DNA of 60,228 bases from an uncultured Prevotella sp. (GTDB lineage: Bacteria > Bacteroidota > Bacteroidia > Bacteroidales > Bacteroidaceae). Below are positions 6,941 through 16,201 of this stretch, in pieces (positions within the stretch are counted from its first letter, which is position 1; each line of letters starts with the position of its first letter). The stretch spans positions 1 to 60,228 of the forward strand of contig CAMVJQ010000006.1 in NCBI GenBank assembly GCA_947167845.1, read 5' to 3'. The notes below the pieces were generated by a model that worked only from the letters and a program-made list of their open reading frames with translations, was not told the origin of the DNA and did no database searches. The translations under genes were made by a program, and so were the position numbers.

Positions 6941-8047
6941 ATGGAGGAGAAGAAAGAGCCTACGAAATGGGAGAGATATGCCAAGGGCAAGAAGCCCTCC
7001 ATGAAGCGGCGCTGCAGTCTCAATGACTACTGCGACCGAGGCATCTATATGATCACCATGGCCATCGAGGGCCGCAGGCCGCTCTTGGGAAGGCTCGAAG
7101 GAGATAAGCCCGAAGAGGCACACGTGGAGTTGTCGGCCTTAGGAGAGAGGGTGAGGGCATGCTGGATGGCGATACCGCAATACTATCCTCAGATAGAGGT
7201 GGTGAAACTATGCGTCATGCCGGACCATATCCATGGGATACTATTTGTGCATGAAAGGATAGAGAGGCACCTGGGGCATGTCATCTGGGGCTTTAAGACG
7301 GGATGCAGAAAGGCGGCAAGGGATCTGAGGATACTGCCAGATGTAACTGGGGAAATACCGCAGTATACAGAACAAACCCTACAAAACAACTCCCCTTCCG
7401 TCAAGTATACTGCGGTATCTCCGCAGTCATCTCCGCAGTCATCTCCGCAGTCATCTCCGCAGTCACGAAACTATGACCGCCACCACGGCCTCCTCTGGAA
7501 AGAGAACTACAACGACCGCATCCTGCGCGGCCGAGGACAATACGACCGCATGAAAGCCTACCTCGACGACAACCCACGCCGCCTGCTCATCAAGCGCCTT
7601 CACCCTAAATACTTCACACAACTCGGCACCATCACCGCTGCTGGCATCCCCATGCAGGCCATGGGCAACCGATTCCTGCTCGACAACCCAGTAAAGATGC
7701 AGATACAATGCTCACGAAGGATGACAACAGAGGAGATAGAGCACTATAAGGAGAATATCCTCCAGAGGGCCAAGAGCGAGGGAGCCATCGTGGTATCACC
7801 ATGCATCAGCCCAGGAGAACAACAGACTGCAACAGCCGCGATGGCTGCCGGCATCCCGCTTATCGTGCTGCTGCTCAATGGCCTTCCTCCTCTCTTCAAG
7901 CCGCAGCCCCGCTATCTCAAGGCTTGCACAGAAGGGCGGCTACTGATACTGGCACCCTTCCCTTATCAGAACGAGAAACTGGAGCACATGCGCCAGCGAT
8001 GCCTACAACTGAACGCATACGCAGCCGAGATATGCAGGGACGATTAG
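6941..8047 (+). CDS. Y1 (REP-associated) transposase with C-terminal SLOG/DprA-like domain
   Basis: A 368-residue protein in two parts. The N-terminal half is a Y1/HUH single-strand transposase of the RAYT type: the HUH motif is DHIH (residues 95-98), and a conserved helix GQYDRMKAYLDDNPRR (about 199-214) offers Y207, or less likely Y201, as catalytic tyrosine. Residues about 158-175 are four SPQS repeats encoded by 12-bp REP-derived units. The C-terminal part (about 228-345), with GAIVVSPCISPGEQ and GIPLIVLLLNG, resembles a Rossmann-like SLOG/DprA fold. RAYTs mobilise or maintain REP hairpins; REP copies lie at 6859, inside this gene and at 11053. The fusion call is by eye. Confidence 0.75.
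   Translation: MEEKKEPTKWERYAKGKKPSMKRRCSLNDYCDRGIYMITMAIEGRRPLLGRLEGDKPEEAHVELSALGERVRACWMAIPQYYPQIEVVKLCVMPDHIHGILFVHERIERHLGHVIWGFKTGCRKAARDLRILPDVTGEIPQYTEQTLQNNSPSVKYTAVSPQSSPQSSPQSSPQSRNYDRHHGLLWKENYNDRILRGRGQYDRMKAYLDDNPRRLLIKRLHPKYFTQLGTITAAGIPMQAMGNRFLLDNPVKMQIQCSRRMTTEEIEHYKENILQRAKSEGAIVVSPCISPGEQQTATAAMAAGIPLIVLLLNGLPPLFKPQPRYLKACTEGRLLILAPFPYQNEKLEHMRQRCLQLNAYAAEICRDD
7352..7464. repeat. REP pair and four 12-bp tandem repeats inside the transposase gene
   Basis: Bases 7352-7368 and 7405-7421 are inverted copies (16 of 17 match) around the ACTGCGGTA stem. From 7417 to 7464 the unit ATCTCCGCAGTC is repeated four times exactly. Because the unit is 12 bases the frame is kept, giving SPQS repeats. 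The stem sequence is that of the REP at 6859. Confidence 0.85.
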
Positions 8048-8577
8048 CGTATCCGGCTATTCAGTTCATCAAGCAATTGACCGGCATCGATATCCATCGA
8101 ACGGATGTCAATATTCAGCACGGAACGGGAGACGATAAGGCCATCCATCCACAGTATGAATCGGCGCCAGGGGCTGGACACTTGCTGACGATAGACCTCG
8201 TAATCCTTTAAGACGATGTAGTAGGTGGTATGGCCCTTGTAGGTATAGGGCACAAAGGCCTCGATGCGCTGCCAGGGCAGGATGCAGTAGGCTCCCCAAG
8301 AGGGATGATAGGCATGGAGGCTGTCAGCCGTGAGCATCAAGGCCGGCTGGCGACGGATGACGCACAGCCAGAACTGCTTAAGGTAGATACAGTTGATCAG
8401 CAAAAGCACCAGAGCACCAAAATAAACGACTGCCAGAACAAAATACAACACGCCATCAACATGGCGAGGCTGCTTCTCCAGCAAGAGGGGAATCAGGAGA
8501 AAATAGCCTAAACTCAGGAGAAAAATGGAAATAGCGGTAAAGGTCACTCTACCCTTCCGAAAGAATACTTCTTGCAT
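8044..8577 (-). CDS. Membrane protein, STM3941-like
   Basis: This 177-residue protein has two membrane helices (about residues 14-33 and 43-65), followed by a cytoplasmic beta-rich part with an ILPWQRIEAF motif. That architecture recalls STM3941/YcxB-type bacterial PH-like membrane proteins, whose role is unknown. The gene ends by overlapping the stop of the convergent transposase (8044-8047), and starts six bases after the DUF3237-like gene, so it is last in a three-gene envelope operon. Confidence 0.8.
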   Translation of the reverse strand: MQEVFFRKGRVTFTAISIFLLSLGYFLLIPLLLEKQPRHVDGVLYFVLAVVYFGALVLLLINCIYLKQFWLCVIRRQPALMLTADSLHAYHPSWGAYCILPWQRIEAFVPYTYKGHTTYYIVLKDYEVYRQQVSSPWRRFILWMDGLIVSRSVLNIDIRSMDIDAGQLLDELNSRIR

Positions 8578-8583
8578 AACTTT

Positions 8584-9102
8584 CTACTTGACTCGCCATA
8601 CATTAAGAATAATGCCCTTGAACTGCTGCGAGAAGTCAGGTGCACAGACGAAGAGGGCATTGTTGAGCCAGGCATACCGGCTGTCGGCAGGAGCCTCGAA
8701 CTGAGGGGCTGCCTTGAAGTAGAAGGAGGGATTGCCCTCAGCATCCTTGCCGTCGTAGATGATGCCTCGATTGCGGACGTGGATATACACGCCGTCGTCC
8801 GTCTTGATGCTATAGATGGCCTCCAGTTCCGTGCGATGCTGCGCCTTGTTAGCGAGTTGGTAATCAGCCCCGCCATTAATGATGGTGCCCTTGATGGCCG
8901 GGCCTTCGAAGGTGCCGCCAGTGATGGGGATTACGATGCGCTCACCGTGCTGCGTCTCCCCTACCCTATAGGTCTCGCCCAAGGTCACCTTCAACTGCAG
9001 GGCGAACTCCAGCGATGGAGTATCCCTGGGCTCGACAACCTGCGCATTGCCACTGAGTACAAACGCTAACGAGAGTACAATGGAAATAAAGATTCTACGC
9101 AT
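8584..9102 (-). CDS. DUF3237-like exported protein
   Basis: A 172-residue protein with a signal peptide (residues about 1-19, ending SGNAQ) and a body typical of the DUF3237 barrel: LEFALQLKVTLGETY, GGTFEGPAIKGTI, GADYQL and a C-terminal ALFVCAPDF region. Function unknown; probably periplasmic. The start at 9102 (MRRIFISIV) gives a clean signal peptide; a longer frame begins at 9159 but overlaps the gene before. It lies between the barrel gene and the membrane protein, 22 and 6 bases away. Confidence 0.82.
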   Translation of the reverse strand: MRRIFISIVLSLAFVLSGNAQVVEPRDTPSLEFALQLKVTLGETYRVGETQHGERIVIPITGGTFEGPAIKGTIINGGADYQLANKAQHRTELEAIYSIKTDDGVYIHVRNRGIIYDGKDAEGNPSFYFKAAPQFEAPADSRYAWLNNALFVCAPDFSQQFKGIILNVWRVK

Positions 9103-9124
9103 ATCCGCAATACTACTAAAACTG

Positions 9125-9805
9125 TTATAGATCAAAGCCATAGCCGACGGTGAACACAAAGCCGCTGTTACGCGCCTTGACCAAGTCGGAGTTTGTGGTG
9201 ACCCCTATGAGATAGCGCGCCTCAACGACCACGTTGGAGAACTCGTAGGAGATGCCCACGGGGATACACACATCCACCTTCTTGAAGGTATCCATCACAT
9301 CTATGTCAGTCTCGTTGGGTTCAATCGACTTAACCCCATCGTCAGCAGTCATCGTGATGATAGAAGATGACGTGAAGTCAGCCTTCAGCAGATAGCCCAA
9401 CTGCACACCCGCCTTCACCCTCAAGCCGTTGGCAATCTCATAGCCACCCATCAGGGGCATCTCCAGATAGTGGAGGGTATATTGCATGCCGCTCACCTTC
9501 TCCTGATACGATAGCGACTCGTAGGTGTAATCCTGGTACTTCGTACCGCGGTTGGAGTACATCAGGCCCAGGGTGGCCGAGAGCACATCCCGCTCATACG
9601 ACAGTTCTGCCCCAGCCGTGAAGCCATGCTTATAGCGCGACTTCAACTGATAGTCGTGCTGGGCACCCATCAACAGGATCTCATCGTTAGGAAACTTGCT
9701 GAGGTTGACGCCAATCTTCGGATACAGTCGCCAACAACTCTCCGCCTGAGCACTGGCAGCCAGCGATAAGCAGGAAAGCAAGCATGTGAATAGTAATTTC
9801 TTCAT
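9125..9805 (-). CDS. Outer-membrane beta-barrel protein (PorT-like)
   Basis: A 226-residue protein with a signal peptide (MKKLLFTCLL to about residue 19, ASAQ) and alternating strands typical of Bacteroidetes outer-membrane barrel (OMP_b-brl_2, PorT-like) proteins, ending in GFVFTVGYGFDL with a terminal aromatic pattern. A paralogue-like protein is at 24031. First of three minus-strand envelope genes. Specific role not evident. Confidence 0.82.
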   Translation of the reverse strand: MKKLLFTCLLSCLSLAASAQAESCWRLYPKIGVNLSKFPNDEILLMGAQHDYQLKSRYKHGFTAGAELSYERDVLSATLGLMYSNRGTKYQDYTYESLSYQEKVSGMQYTLHYLEMPLMGGYEIANGLRVKAGVQLGYLLKADFTSSSIITMTADDGVKSIEPNETDIDVMDTFKKVDVCIPVGISYEFSNVVVEARYLIGVTTNSDLVKARNSGFVFTVGYGFDL

Positions 9806-9886
9806 TGTCTACATCACTATTTTTATAATCAAACGGCTGGCGAGGCGCTTTTATTGCCTCTCTTTCAAAAATAATAGGCGGCTTTA

Positions 9887-9918
9887 TTTGGATATTTGCA
9901 CCTTTTGCACTACCTTTG
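9887..9918 (+). promoter_or_regulatory. Promoter of ychF
   Basis: TTTG (9887-9890), 20 bases, TACCTTTG (9911-9918), 30 bases before the ATG at 9949. Confidence 0.7.
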
Positions 9919-9948
9919 CAGCCAGTTTATAAACGTTTAAAGAAGAAA

Positions 9949-11049
9949 ATGGCATTAAAATGTGGTATTGTGGGACTGCCGAACGTAGGCAAGTCCACAC
10001 TGTTTAATTGCTTGTCGAGCGCGAAGGCTCAGGCAGCAAACTTTCCTTTCTGTACGATTGAGCCGAATGTGGGCGTGATAACGGTGCCTGACGAAAGGCT
10101 GACAAAATTGGCCGAGATTGTACACCCAGGTCGTATTGTACCTGCTACTTGTGAGATTGTGGATATCGCCGGCCTCGTGAAGGGAGCCTCGAAGGGCGAA
10201 GGACTAGGTAATAAGTTCTTAGGAAATATCCGCGAGACGGATGCCATCATCCATGTGCTCCGCTGCTTTGAGGACGAGAATATCACCCACGTGGATGGTA
10301 CGATAGACCCCATCCGCGACAAGGAGATCATCGACACCGAACTGCAACTGAAGGACCTTGAGACCATCGAGTCGCGTCTTGCCAAGACGGAGAAGGCCGC
10401 CGCTGCCGGCAATAAGGAGGCCAAGGTGGAGGTGACGGTTCTGAAAGCCTATAAGGAGGCGCTGGATCAGGGCAAGAACGCCCGCATCGTGGAGTTCGAG
10501 TCGAAGGAGGAGCAGGACTGCGCCAAGAACCTCTTCCTGCTGACTTCGAAACCCGTGCTCTACGTCTGCAACGTTGGCGAGGCTGATGCCAAGAGCGGCA
10601 ATGACTTCACGAAGAAGGTGGAAGCACTGGCCAAGGAGGAAGGTGCCGAGACGATGATTATCGCCGCCAAGACGGAGGAGGATATCGCCGAACTGGAGAG
10701 TTACGAAGACAAGCAGATGTTCCTCGAGGAACTGGGCTTGGAGGAGAGCGGCGTGAACCGTCTGATCAAGAAGGCCTACGCCCTGCTGAACCTGCAGACA
10801 TTCATCACCGCCGGCGAGATGGAGGTGAAGGCCTGGACGTATAAGAAGGGCTGGAAGGCTCCGCAGTGCGCTGGTGTGATACACACCGACTTTGAGAAGG
10901 GCTTCATCCGCGCCGAGGTCATCAAGTATGAGGACTATCTGCAGTATGGCTCCGAGGCTGCTGTAAGAGAGGCTGGAAAACTGGCTGTGGAGGGTAAGGA
11001 CTACATCGTCCAGGACGGCGACATCATGCACTTCCGCTTCAATGTATAA
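9949..11049 (+). CDS. ychF: Redox-regulated ATPase YchF
   Basis: YchF (366 aa) is an Obg-family P-loop protein that prefers ATP and binds ribosomes; it affects stress responses. The P-loop GLPNVGKST is at residues about 9-17 and the C-terminal TGS domain is marked by LQTFITAGEMEVKAWT and a final IMHFRFNV. The start at 9949 gives the family N-terminus MALKCGIVG; an in-frame start at 9916 would lie inside the promoter. A REP copy and then lgt follow. Confidence 0.96.
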   Translation: MALKCGIVGLPNVGKSTLFNCLSSAKAQAANFPFCTIEPNVGVITVPDERLTKLAEIVHPGRIVPATCEIVDIAGLVKGASKGEGLGNKFLGNIRETDAIIHVLRCFEDENITHVDGTIDPIRDKEIIDTELQLKDLETIESRLAKTEKAAAAGNKEAKVEVTVLKAYKEALDQGKNARIVEFESKEEQDCAKNLFLLTSKPVLYVCNVGEADAKSGNDFTKKVEALAKEEGAETMIIAAKTEEDIAELESYEDKQMFLEELGLEESGVNRLIKKAYALLNLQTFITAGEMEVKAWTYKKGWKAPQCAGVIHTDFEKGFIRAEVIKYEDYLQYGSEAAVREAGKLAVEGKDYIVQDGDIMHFRFNV

Positions 11050-11052
11050 ATG

Positions 11053-11078
11053 CTGTAGACTGCGGCAGTGCCGCAGTA
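11053..11078. repeat. REP-like hairpin between ychF and lgt
   Basis: ACTGCGGC (11059-11066) and GCCGCAGT (11070-11077) form a perfect 8-bp stem with a three-base loop. The leading CTGTAGACTGCGG is identical to that of the REP at 6859. It begins four bases after the ychF stop. Confidence 0.75.
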
Positions 11079-11099
11079 CATTAAACGACAAGGAAAAAT

Positions 11100-11936
11100 A
11101 TGGAACAACTGCTTTATATCCTTTGGAATCCTGACTTGGAGGCATTCCAGCTGGGGCCTATCAGTGTGCGCTGGTATGGGCTGATGTGGATCATCGGCCT
11201 GGCACTGGCCTATTTTGTTGTACAGCGACTGTTTAAGGAGCAGAAGATCAAGGACGAACTCTTCGATCCGCTCTTTCTCTACTGCTTCGTGGGTATCCTC
11301 GCAGGAGCCCGTCTGGGTCACTGCATCTTCTACCAGCCTCAGGACTTCCTGACCTCTTGGAAGGGTATCGTGGAGATGATTCTGCCTATCCACTTCCTGG
11401 CAGACGGCGGCTGGAAACTGACGGGCTATGCGGGTCTGGCCTCCCACGGTGGAACGCTCGGCCTGATGATAGCCCTCTGGCTCTATGTGAAGAAGACGAA
11501 ACTGAGCATCTGGACGGTACTCGACAATATCGCCATTGCCACAGGCACCACGGCCTGTTTCATCCGTCTGGGCAACCTCATGAACTCCGAGATTATCGGC
11601 AAGATCACCGACGTGCCCTGGGCCTTCATCTTCGAACGGGTAGACAGCATGCCCCGTCATCCAGGCCAACTCTACGAGGCCATCGCCTATGCCCTACTCT
11701 TCTTTATCATGTGGGCGCTCCACAAGAAGATGCCCGAGAAGATCGGAACAGGCTGGTACTTCGGCTTCTGCCTGACGTATATCTTCACCTTCCGCTTCCT
11801 CATCGAATATACGAAGGAGATCCAGGAAGCCTTTGAAGCCTCTCTCCCACTCGACATGGGACAGATACTTTCGATACCGTTTATCATCATTGGTGTCTAT
11901 TGCATGATTAGGTCCAAAAAGGTATATATTCCATAA
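11100..11936 (+). CDS. lgt: Prolipoprotein diacylglyceryl transferase
   Basis: Lgt (278 aa) is the inner-membrane enzyme that moves diacylglycerol from phosphatidylglycerol to the lipobox cysteine of prolipoproteins. About seven membrane helices are visible, with the family signature around [13 protein letters not shown] (about residues 156-168), an HGG segment at SHGGTLG and HPGQLYEA. Its stop overlaps the next start by one base, so the TonB-C protein is co-expressed. Confidence 0.96.
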   Translation: MEQLLYILWNPDLEAFQLGPISVRWYGLMWIIGLALAYFVVQRLFKEQKIKDELFDPLFLYCFVGILAGARLGHCIFYQPQDFLTSWKGIVEMILPIHFLADGGWKLTGYAGLASHGGTLGLMIALWLYVKKTKLSIWTVLDNIAIATGTTACFIRLGNLMNSEIIGKITDVPWAFIFERVDSMPRHPGQLYEAIAYALLFFIMWALHKKMPEKIGTGWYFGFCLTYIFTFRFLIEYTKEIQEAFEASLPLDMGQILSIPFIIIGVYCMIRSKKVYIP

Positions 11937-12421
11937 TGAAAAGAGCATTTATATCCATTATATTTACAGCCTTGACGATGGGTGCAACTGCGCAAAACAC
12001 GATCAGCATCGAAAAAAACGATTCTGCAACAACTATCTCAAGCCACAAAATCATCGCATTGTTTCCTGGCGGCCAAAAGGCACTGACAAAGTTCCTTGAC
12101 AAGAATCTACAATACCCTGATGCTGCAGGAGATTATGGTGTTGAGGGTAGTGTTGTTATGACGTTTTTTGTAGAGAAAGACGGTACTTTGTCTGAGATTT
12201 CCGCCAACGACTGCAAGATTGAGCGATTCAACACAACCAAGTTCTCTCAGGAAACAGAGTCCAAGCAGAAAGAACTGAAAAAGCAATTCGCCTTGCTGTT
12301 TGCCAAGGAGGGTGCCCGCGTCATCCGCAAGATGCCAAAATGGACACCTGGTAAGATCAATGGGGAGAACGTAAGAACGAAAATAAACCAACGGATCACC
12401 TTTATTGATCCGAACAAATAA
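11936..12421 (+). CDS. TonB C-terminal domain protein, exported
   Basis: A 161-residue protein with a signal peptide (residues about 1-20, GATAQ) followed by a TonB-C/energy-transducer domain: FPGGQKALTKFLDKNLQYP, GSVVMTFFVEKDGTLSE and MPKWTPGKINGENV. There is no N-terminal membrane anchor of the classical TonB type, so it is more likely a stand-alone periplasmic TonB-C protein, common in Bacteroidetes. Its start overlaps the lgt stop. Confidence 0.85.
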   Translation: MKRAFISIIFTALTMGATAQNTISIEKNDSATTISSHKIIALFPGGQKALTKFLDKNLQYPDAAGDYGVEGSVVMTFFVEKDGTLSEISANDCKIERFNTTKFSQETESKQKELKKQFALLFAKEGARVIRKMPKWTPGKINGENVRTKINQRITFIDPNK

Positions 12422-12456
12422 TAAGTGCCACTTCTCGATTGGGAAGTGGCACTTAT
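12421..12456. terminator. Bidirectional terminator between the TonB-C gene and mutS
   Basis: ATAAGTGCCACTTC (12421-12434) and GAAGTGGCACTTAT (12443-12456) form a perfect 14-bp stem with an eight-base loop, placed between convergent genes. Confidence 0.85.
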
Positions 12457-12473
12457 CATTTAATACCAGGCAC

Positions 12474-15095
12474 TTATTTACCTGAAACGATCTTCTTGAT
12501 GTCGTTAAGCTTATTGAGGGCCTCAAGGGGCGTGAGATTATTGACGTCGAGGCCAAGGATCTCATCCCGTACCTGACAGAGTACAGGATCATCAAGTTGG
12601 AAGAACGAGAGTTGCATACCTTCGCGAGAAGCGGCGATTTCTGCTGTGGGCTTACCCACACTCCCTACAGAGGCATTCTCAGCCTCCAGTTGCTTCAGAA
12701 TCACGTTAGCGCGCTTCACAATGCTGCGAGGCATACCTGCAATCTCTGCCACATGGATACCAAAGGAGTGCTCACTCCCACCCTTTTCGAGTTTGCGCAG
12801 GAAGATCACCTTGCCATCCACCTCCTTCACCGAGACATTATAGTTCTTGATGCGCGAGAAGTTCTTCTCCATCTCGTTCAGTTCGTGATAGTGGGTAGCG
12901 AAGAGCGTACGAGGATGACCTTTAGCATTCTCATGCAGATACTCCACTATCGCCCAGGCAATGGAGATACCATCGTAAGTAGATGTTCCTCGTCCTAACT
13001 CATCGAAGAGCACCAGCGAGCGCGAAGACACATTGTTCAGGATATTCGAGGCCTCCGTCATTTCCACCATAAACGTGGATTCGCCCAGAGAAATGTTATC
13101 CGAGGCCCCTACACGGGTGAAGATTTTGTCCACCAGACCGATTCTCGCGGCTTCTGCGGGCACGAAGCAGCCTATCTGGGCCAACAGTACTATCAGTGCC
13201 GTCTGACGCAGCAGCGCGGACTTTCCGGCCATATTCGGTCCTGTGATGATGATGATCTGCTGTCGCTCATTGTCGAGCAGGATGTCATTCGGCACGTATC
13301 GCTCACCCAGAGGCAGTTCCTTTTCGATGACAGGATGACGGCCCTGCTTGATGTCTATCACCTCCGACGAGTCGATGACAGGGCGGATATAGCCGTTCTC
13401 CTCTGCCGCCTTCGCAAAGCCCAGCAGACAGTCGAGACGGGCGATGATGTTGGCATTGATCTGTATCTGCGGGATAAACTCCTGCATCGAGAGCACCAGG
13501 TCGTTGAACAACTTGGCTTCCATCGACAGTATCTTGTCCTCCGCGCCAAGTATCTTCTCCTCGTATTCCTTCAGTTCCTGCGTGATATAGCGCTCGGCCT
13601 GTGCCAGCGTCTGCTTGCGCACCCACTCCTGCGGCACCTGGTCCTTATAGGTGTTACGTACCTCGAGATAGTAGCCGAACACGTTGTTGTAGCCTATCTT
13701 CAGCGAGGCGATGCCCGTCTGCTGGGCCTCCCGCTCCTGTATCTTCAGCAGATAGTCCTTGCCGCTGTAGGCGATGCTGCGCAGTTCGTCCAGTTCGGCA
13801 TTCACACCGTCCTTGATGACGCCTCCTTTGGCCACCAACTGCGGCGGGTCGTTCTGTATCTCCTTCTCGATCCTTTCGCGCAGACTCTCGCAGAGATTCA
13901 ACTGCTCCCCCACCCGCTTCAATGCCTCGTTCTTGGCATACAGACAAGCAGTCTTGATGGGCTGGATGGCCTGCAAGGCCACCTTCAACTGTACGACTTC
14001 ACGGGGCGACACTCGCCCTACTGCTACTTTCGAGATGATGCGCTCCAGGTCGCCGATGCGGTGTATCTGGTCATCGATACACTGGCGGAACTCAGGCTCA
14101 CGATAGTAGTACTCCACCACGTCGAGCCGCTGGTTGATAGGCGCCTCATCCTTCAGCGGGAACACGAGCCAGCGGCGCAGCAGCCGCCCTCCCATCGGGC
14201 TCACCGTCCTGTCGATGACATCGAGCAGCGACTTGCCGTCTTCCTGCATCGGATGCACCAGTTCCAGACTTCGTATGGTGAACTTGTCCAGACGGACATA
14301 CCTATCCTCTTCGATACGGGAGATAGACGTGATATGCCCTATCTGCGTATGCTGAGTCATCTCCAGATACTGCAGGATGGCCCCAGAGGCCACTACCCCG
14401 TTCTGCAGATGGTCCACGCCGAAGCCCTTCAGGTTTTTCACGTTGAAGTGCTTCAGCATCTTCGTCCTCGCACTCTGCTCTGTAAACACCCAGTCGTCGA
14501 GTTCGAAGGTGAAGTATTTATTGCCGAACTGTCGCTCAAAGTCCTTCTTCCGGCTCCTGTCGTGCAGAATCTCCTTGGGCGCGAAGTTACCCAGCAGTTT
14601 CTCGACATAGTCGTAAGTGCCCTCACCCGTCAGGAACTCTCCCGTGGAGATGTCCAGGAAGGCTACGCCGCAAGCCGTCTTTCCGAAATGTACGGCCGCC
14701 AGGAAGTTGTTCTCCTTGTAGTTCAGCACGTTGTCGGAGAGGGCCACGCCAGGCGTCACGAGTTCGGTGATGCCTCGCTTCACGAGTTTCTTCGTCAGTT
14801 TGGGGTCTTCCAGTTGGTCGCAGATGGCCACGCGCTTGCCCGCCCTGACGAGTTTGGGCAGATAGGTGTCCAGTGCGTGATGAGGGAATCCCGCCATCTC
14901 GTCGCCCTTCACGCCCGCCCCGTTGTTCCTGTGCGTCAGGGTGATGCCCAGTATCTTGGCTGCCGTCACAGCATCCTCGCAGTACGTCTCGTAGAAGTCG
15001 CCACAACGGAAGAGCATCAGCGCGTCGGGATGCTTTGCCTTCAAGTCGAAGAACTGCTTCATCATCGGGGTCAGTTCCCCGTCTTTCTTTGCCAT
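12474..15095 (-). CDS. mutS: DNA mismatch repair protein MutS
   Basis: MutS (873 aa) recognises mismatches and starts repair with MutL. The mismatch-binding domain has [11 protein letters not shown], the family Phe-x-Glu type segment (about residues 30-40). The ATPase domain has Walker [15 protein letters not shown] (about 615-628), Walker [14 protein letters not shown] and FATHYHEL. It lies three bases after the cytidylate-kinase-like gene and is probably transcribed with it. A long open frame on the opposite strand is a shadow. Confidence 0.97.
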   Translation of the reverse strand: MAKKDGELTPMMKQFFDLKAKHPDALMLFRCGDFYETYCEDAVTAAKILGITLTHRNNGAGVKGDEMAGFPHHALDTYLPKLVRAGKRVAICDQLEDPKLTKKLVKRGITELVTPGVALSDNVLNYKENNFLAAVHFGKTACGVAFLDISTGEFLTGEGTYDYVEKLLGNFAPKEILHDRSRKKDFERQFGNKYFTFELDDWVFTEQSARTKMLKHFNVKNLKGFGVDHLQNGVVASGAILQYLEMTQHTQIGHITSISRIEEDRYVRLDKFTIRSLELVHPMQEDGKSLLDVIDRTVSPMGGRLLRRWLVFPLKDEAPINQRLDVVEYYYREPEFRQCIDDQIHRIGDLERIISKVAVGRVSPREVVQLKVALQAIQPIKTACLYAKNEALKRVGEQLNLCESLRERIEKEIQNDPPQLVAKGGVIKDGVNAELDELRSIAYSGKDYLLKIQEREAQQTGIASLKIGYNNVFGYYLEVRNTYKDQVPQEWVRKQTLAQAERYITQELKEYEEKILGAEDKILSMEAKLFNDLVLSMQEFIPQIQINANIIARLDCLLGFAKAAEENGYIRPVIDSSEVIDIKQGRHPVIEKELPLGERYVPNDILLDNERQQIIIITGPNMAGKSALLRQTALIVLLAQIGCFVPAEAARIGLVDKIFTRVGASDNISLGESTFMVEMTEASNILNNVSSRSLVLFDELGRGTSTYDGISIAWAIVEYLHENAKGHPRTLFATHYHELNEMEKNFSRIKNYNVSVKEVDGKVIFLRKLEKGGSEHSFGIHVAEIAGMPRSIVKRANVILKQLEAENASVGSVGKPTAEIAASREGMQLSFFQLDDPVLCQVRDEILGLDVNNLTPLEALNKLNDIKKIVSGK

Positions 15096-15098
15096 CGC

Positions 15099-15740
15099 TT
15101 AGTGCTTGATATATGCCAGGATAAGGTCTACGATATCCTCCTCTTGATGCTGGTCCACGGTGAAGACAAGATCGTAGTTACGCGTGTCGTAGCGCGACCT
15201 GCCCGTGTACTTCTTCACATAGTTCTCACGGCCTCTGTCGACCTCCTGGATGATCTTCCTGGCTTCCTCTTCGCTGATGCCCCGCTTGGTGACCAGGCGG
15301 TTGACACGGTGCTCCATCGAGGCCTGTATCAGGATGCTCAGATGATTGGGATGGTCGCGCAGCACGTAGAAGCCGCTGCGGCCTGCGATGATGCACGACT
15401 CATCGGCGGCGATGCCTTTCAGGATCTCGGTCTCTGAGGCGAAGATGTCGTCTGTGATCAGAAAGTCGGGTAGGGAAGTGGATACTGGAATCGAACGAGG
15501 GGCTGCATAACTGGGCATCAGTTTCAGGCTGCGCTTGAAGTCAGCCCACCAGTTGTGCTGCTGCCCTTTCAGCCGCTCTATCTCCTCTGTGGTCAACTCG
15601 TATTTCTTCGTCAGTTCCTGGATGAGCGCTTTGTCATAGAAGGGCACGCCCAGCCGCTCTGCCAGTTTCGCGCCGATGGTTCTTCCGCCAGAGCCTAACT
15701 CGCGGTTGATTGTGATTACAAATTTCTCGTTCAGATTCAT
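15099..15740 (-). CDS. Cytidylate kinase-like family protein
   Basis: A 213-residue P-loop kinase. The N-terminus carries ITINRELGSGGRTIGAKLAERL, a cytidylate-kinase-2 (AAA_26) type nucleotide-binding loop, and a later IIAGRSGFYVLRD motif. This family is distinct from canonical CMP kinase (Cmk) and its substrate is uncertain. Its own promoter is at 15805-15835 and mutS follows three bases after the stop, so it leads a two-gene operon. Confidence 0.88.
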   Translation of the reverse strand: MNLNEKFVITINRELGSGGRTIGAKLAERLGVPFYDKALIQELTKKYELTTEEIERLKGQQHNWWADFKRSLKLMPSYAAPRSIPVSTSLPDFLITDDIFASETEILKGIAADESCIIAGRSGFYVLRDHPNHLSILIQASMEHRVNRLVTKRGISEEEARKIIQEVDRGRENYVKKYTGRSRYDTRNYDLVFTVDQHQEEDIVDLILAYIKH

Positions 15741-15804
15741 ATCGTTGCTATTAAATTGTTACCTATTGCCGAGACATCTAGAAAGTATTCTCTTCATCAG
15801 CGCA

Positions 15805-15835
15805 CAAAGTTACGCCTTTTTTCCCAATTGGCAAA
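15805..15835 (-). promoter_or_regulatory. Promoter of the cytidylate-kinase-like gene and mutS
   Basis: On the minus strand, TAACTTTG (15805-15812) with TTTG (15832-15835) 19 bases upstream. Confidence 0.6.
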
Positions 15836-15879
15836 ATTTTCACTTCAATAATTTAGGGGCAGTCCGAAAAGCCGGTTGT

Positions 15880-16017
15880 TGTGACCTCCCCTAACCCCTC
15901 CTGTAGGAGGGGGATTAGTTACACTCTTTGTATTCAATTCCCCTCCTGTAGGAGGGGGATTAGTTACACTCTTTGTATTCAATTCCCCTCCTACAGGAGG
16001 GGTTAGGGGAGGTCACA
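15880..16017. repeat. Palindromic tandem repeat, 45-bp unit
   Basis: The outer arms 15880-15912 and 15985-16017 are perfect 33-bp inverted copies containing CCTCCCCTAACCCCTCCTG. Between them two direct copies of a 45-bp unit start at 15899 and 15944, each with the inverted CCCCTCCTGTAGGAGGGG, and a third partial copy starts at 15989. Most of the 461-bp gap between the kinase-like gene and the next gene is this array. CCCCTCCTACAG also appears inside cobT at 60168. Confidence 0.9.
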
Positions 16018-16120
16018 AATTGCAAATGACTTTTGGGATTGACCCATAATTTAGGTTCCCGATAATTCTGCGTACCTTTACAGGCATGAAGGACTATCCC
16101 GGCCATTCTCCAGACAAAGA

Positions 16121-16165
16121 CATTCCGCCTTGCGCTTCCTGTCAGAGGAAATGCAAGGCGGAATG
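16121..16165 (-). terminator. Hairpin downstream of the secreted OB-fold gene
   Basis: CATTCCGCCTTGC (16121-16133) and GCAAGGCGGAATG (16153-16165) form a perfect 13-bp stem with a 19-base loop. It lies about 37 bases past the end of the minus-strand gene; the following T-run is poor. A short plus-strand frame over this hairpin is not considered a gene. Confidence 0.55.
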
Positions 16166-16201
16166 CACTTGTCGGGGTAGGGGAGAGAGCCCCTCTTTTT
16201 C

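Noticed and set aside
10219..11145. A 308-codon minus-strand frame over ychF
   Set aside because: Mirror of the conserved ychF coding sequence.
13335..15437. A 700-codon open frame on the plus strand
   Set aside because: It lies wholly antisense to mutS and the kinase-like gene, both certain. The product has no recognisable domain and its composition is that of a GC-rich mirror frame.
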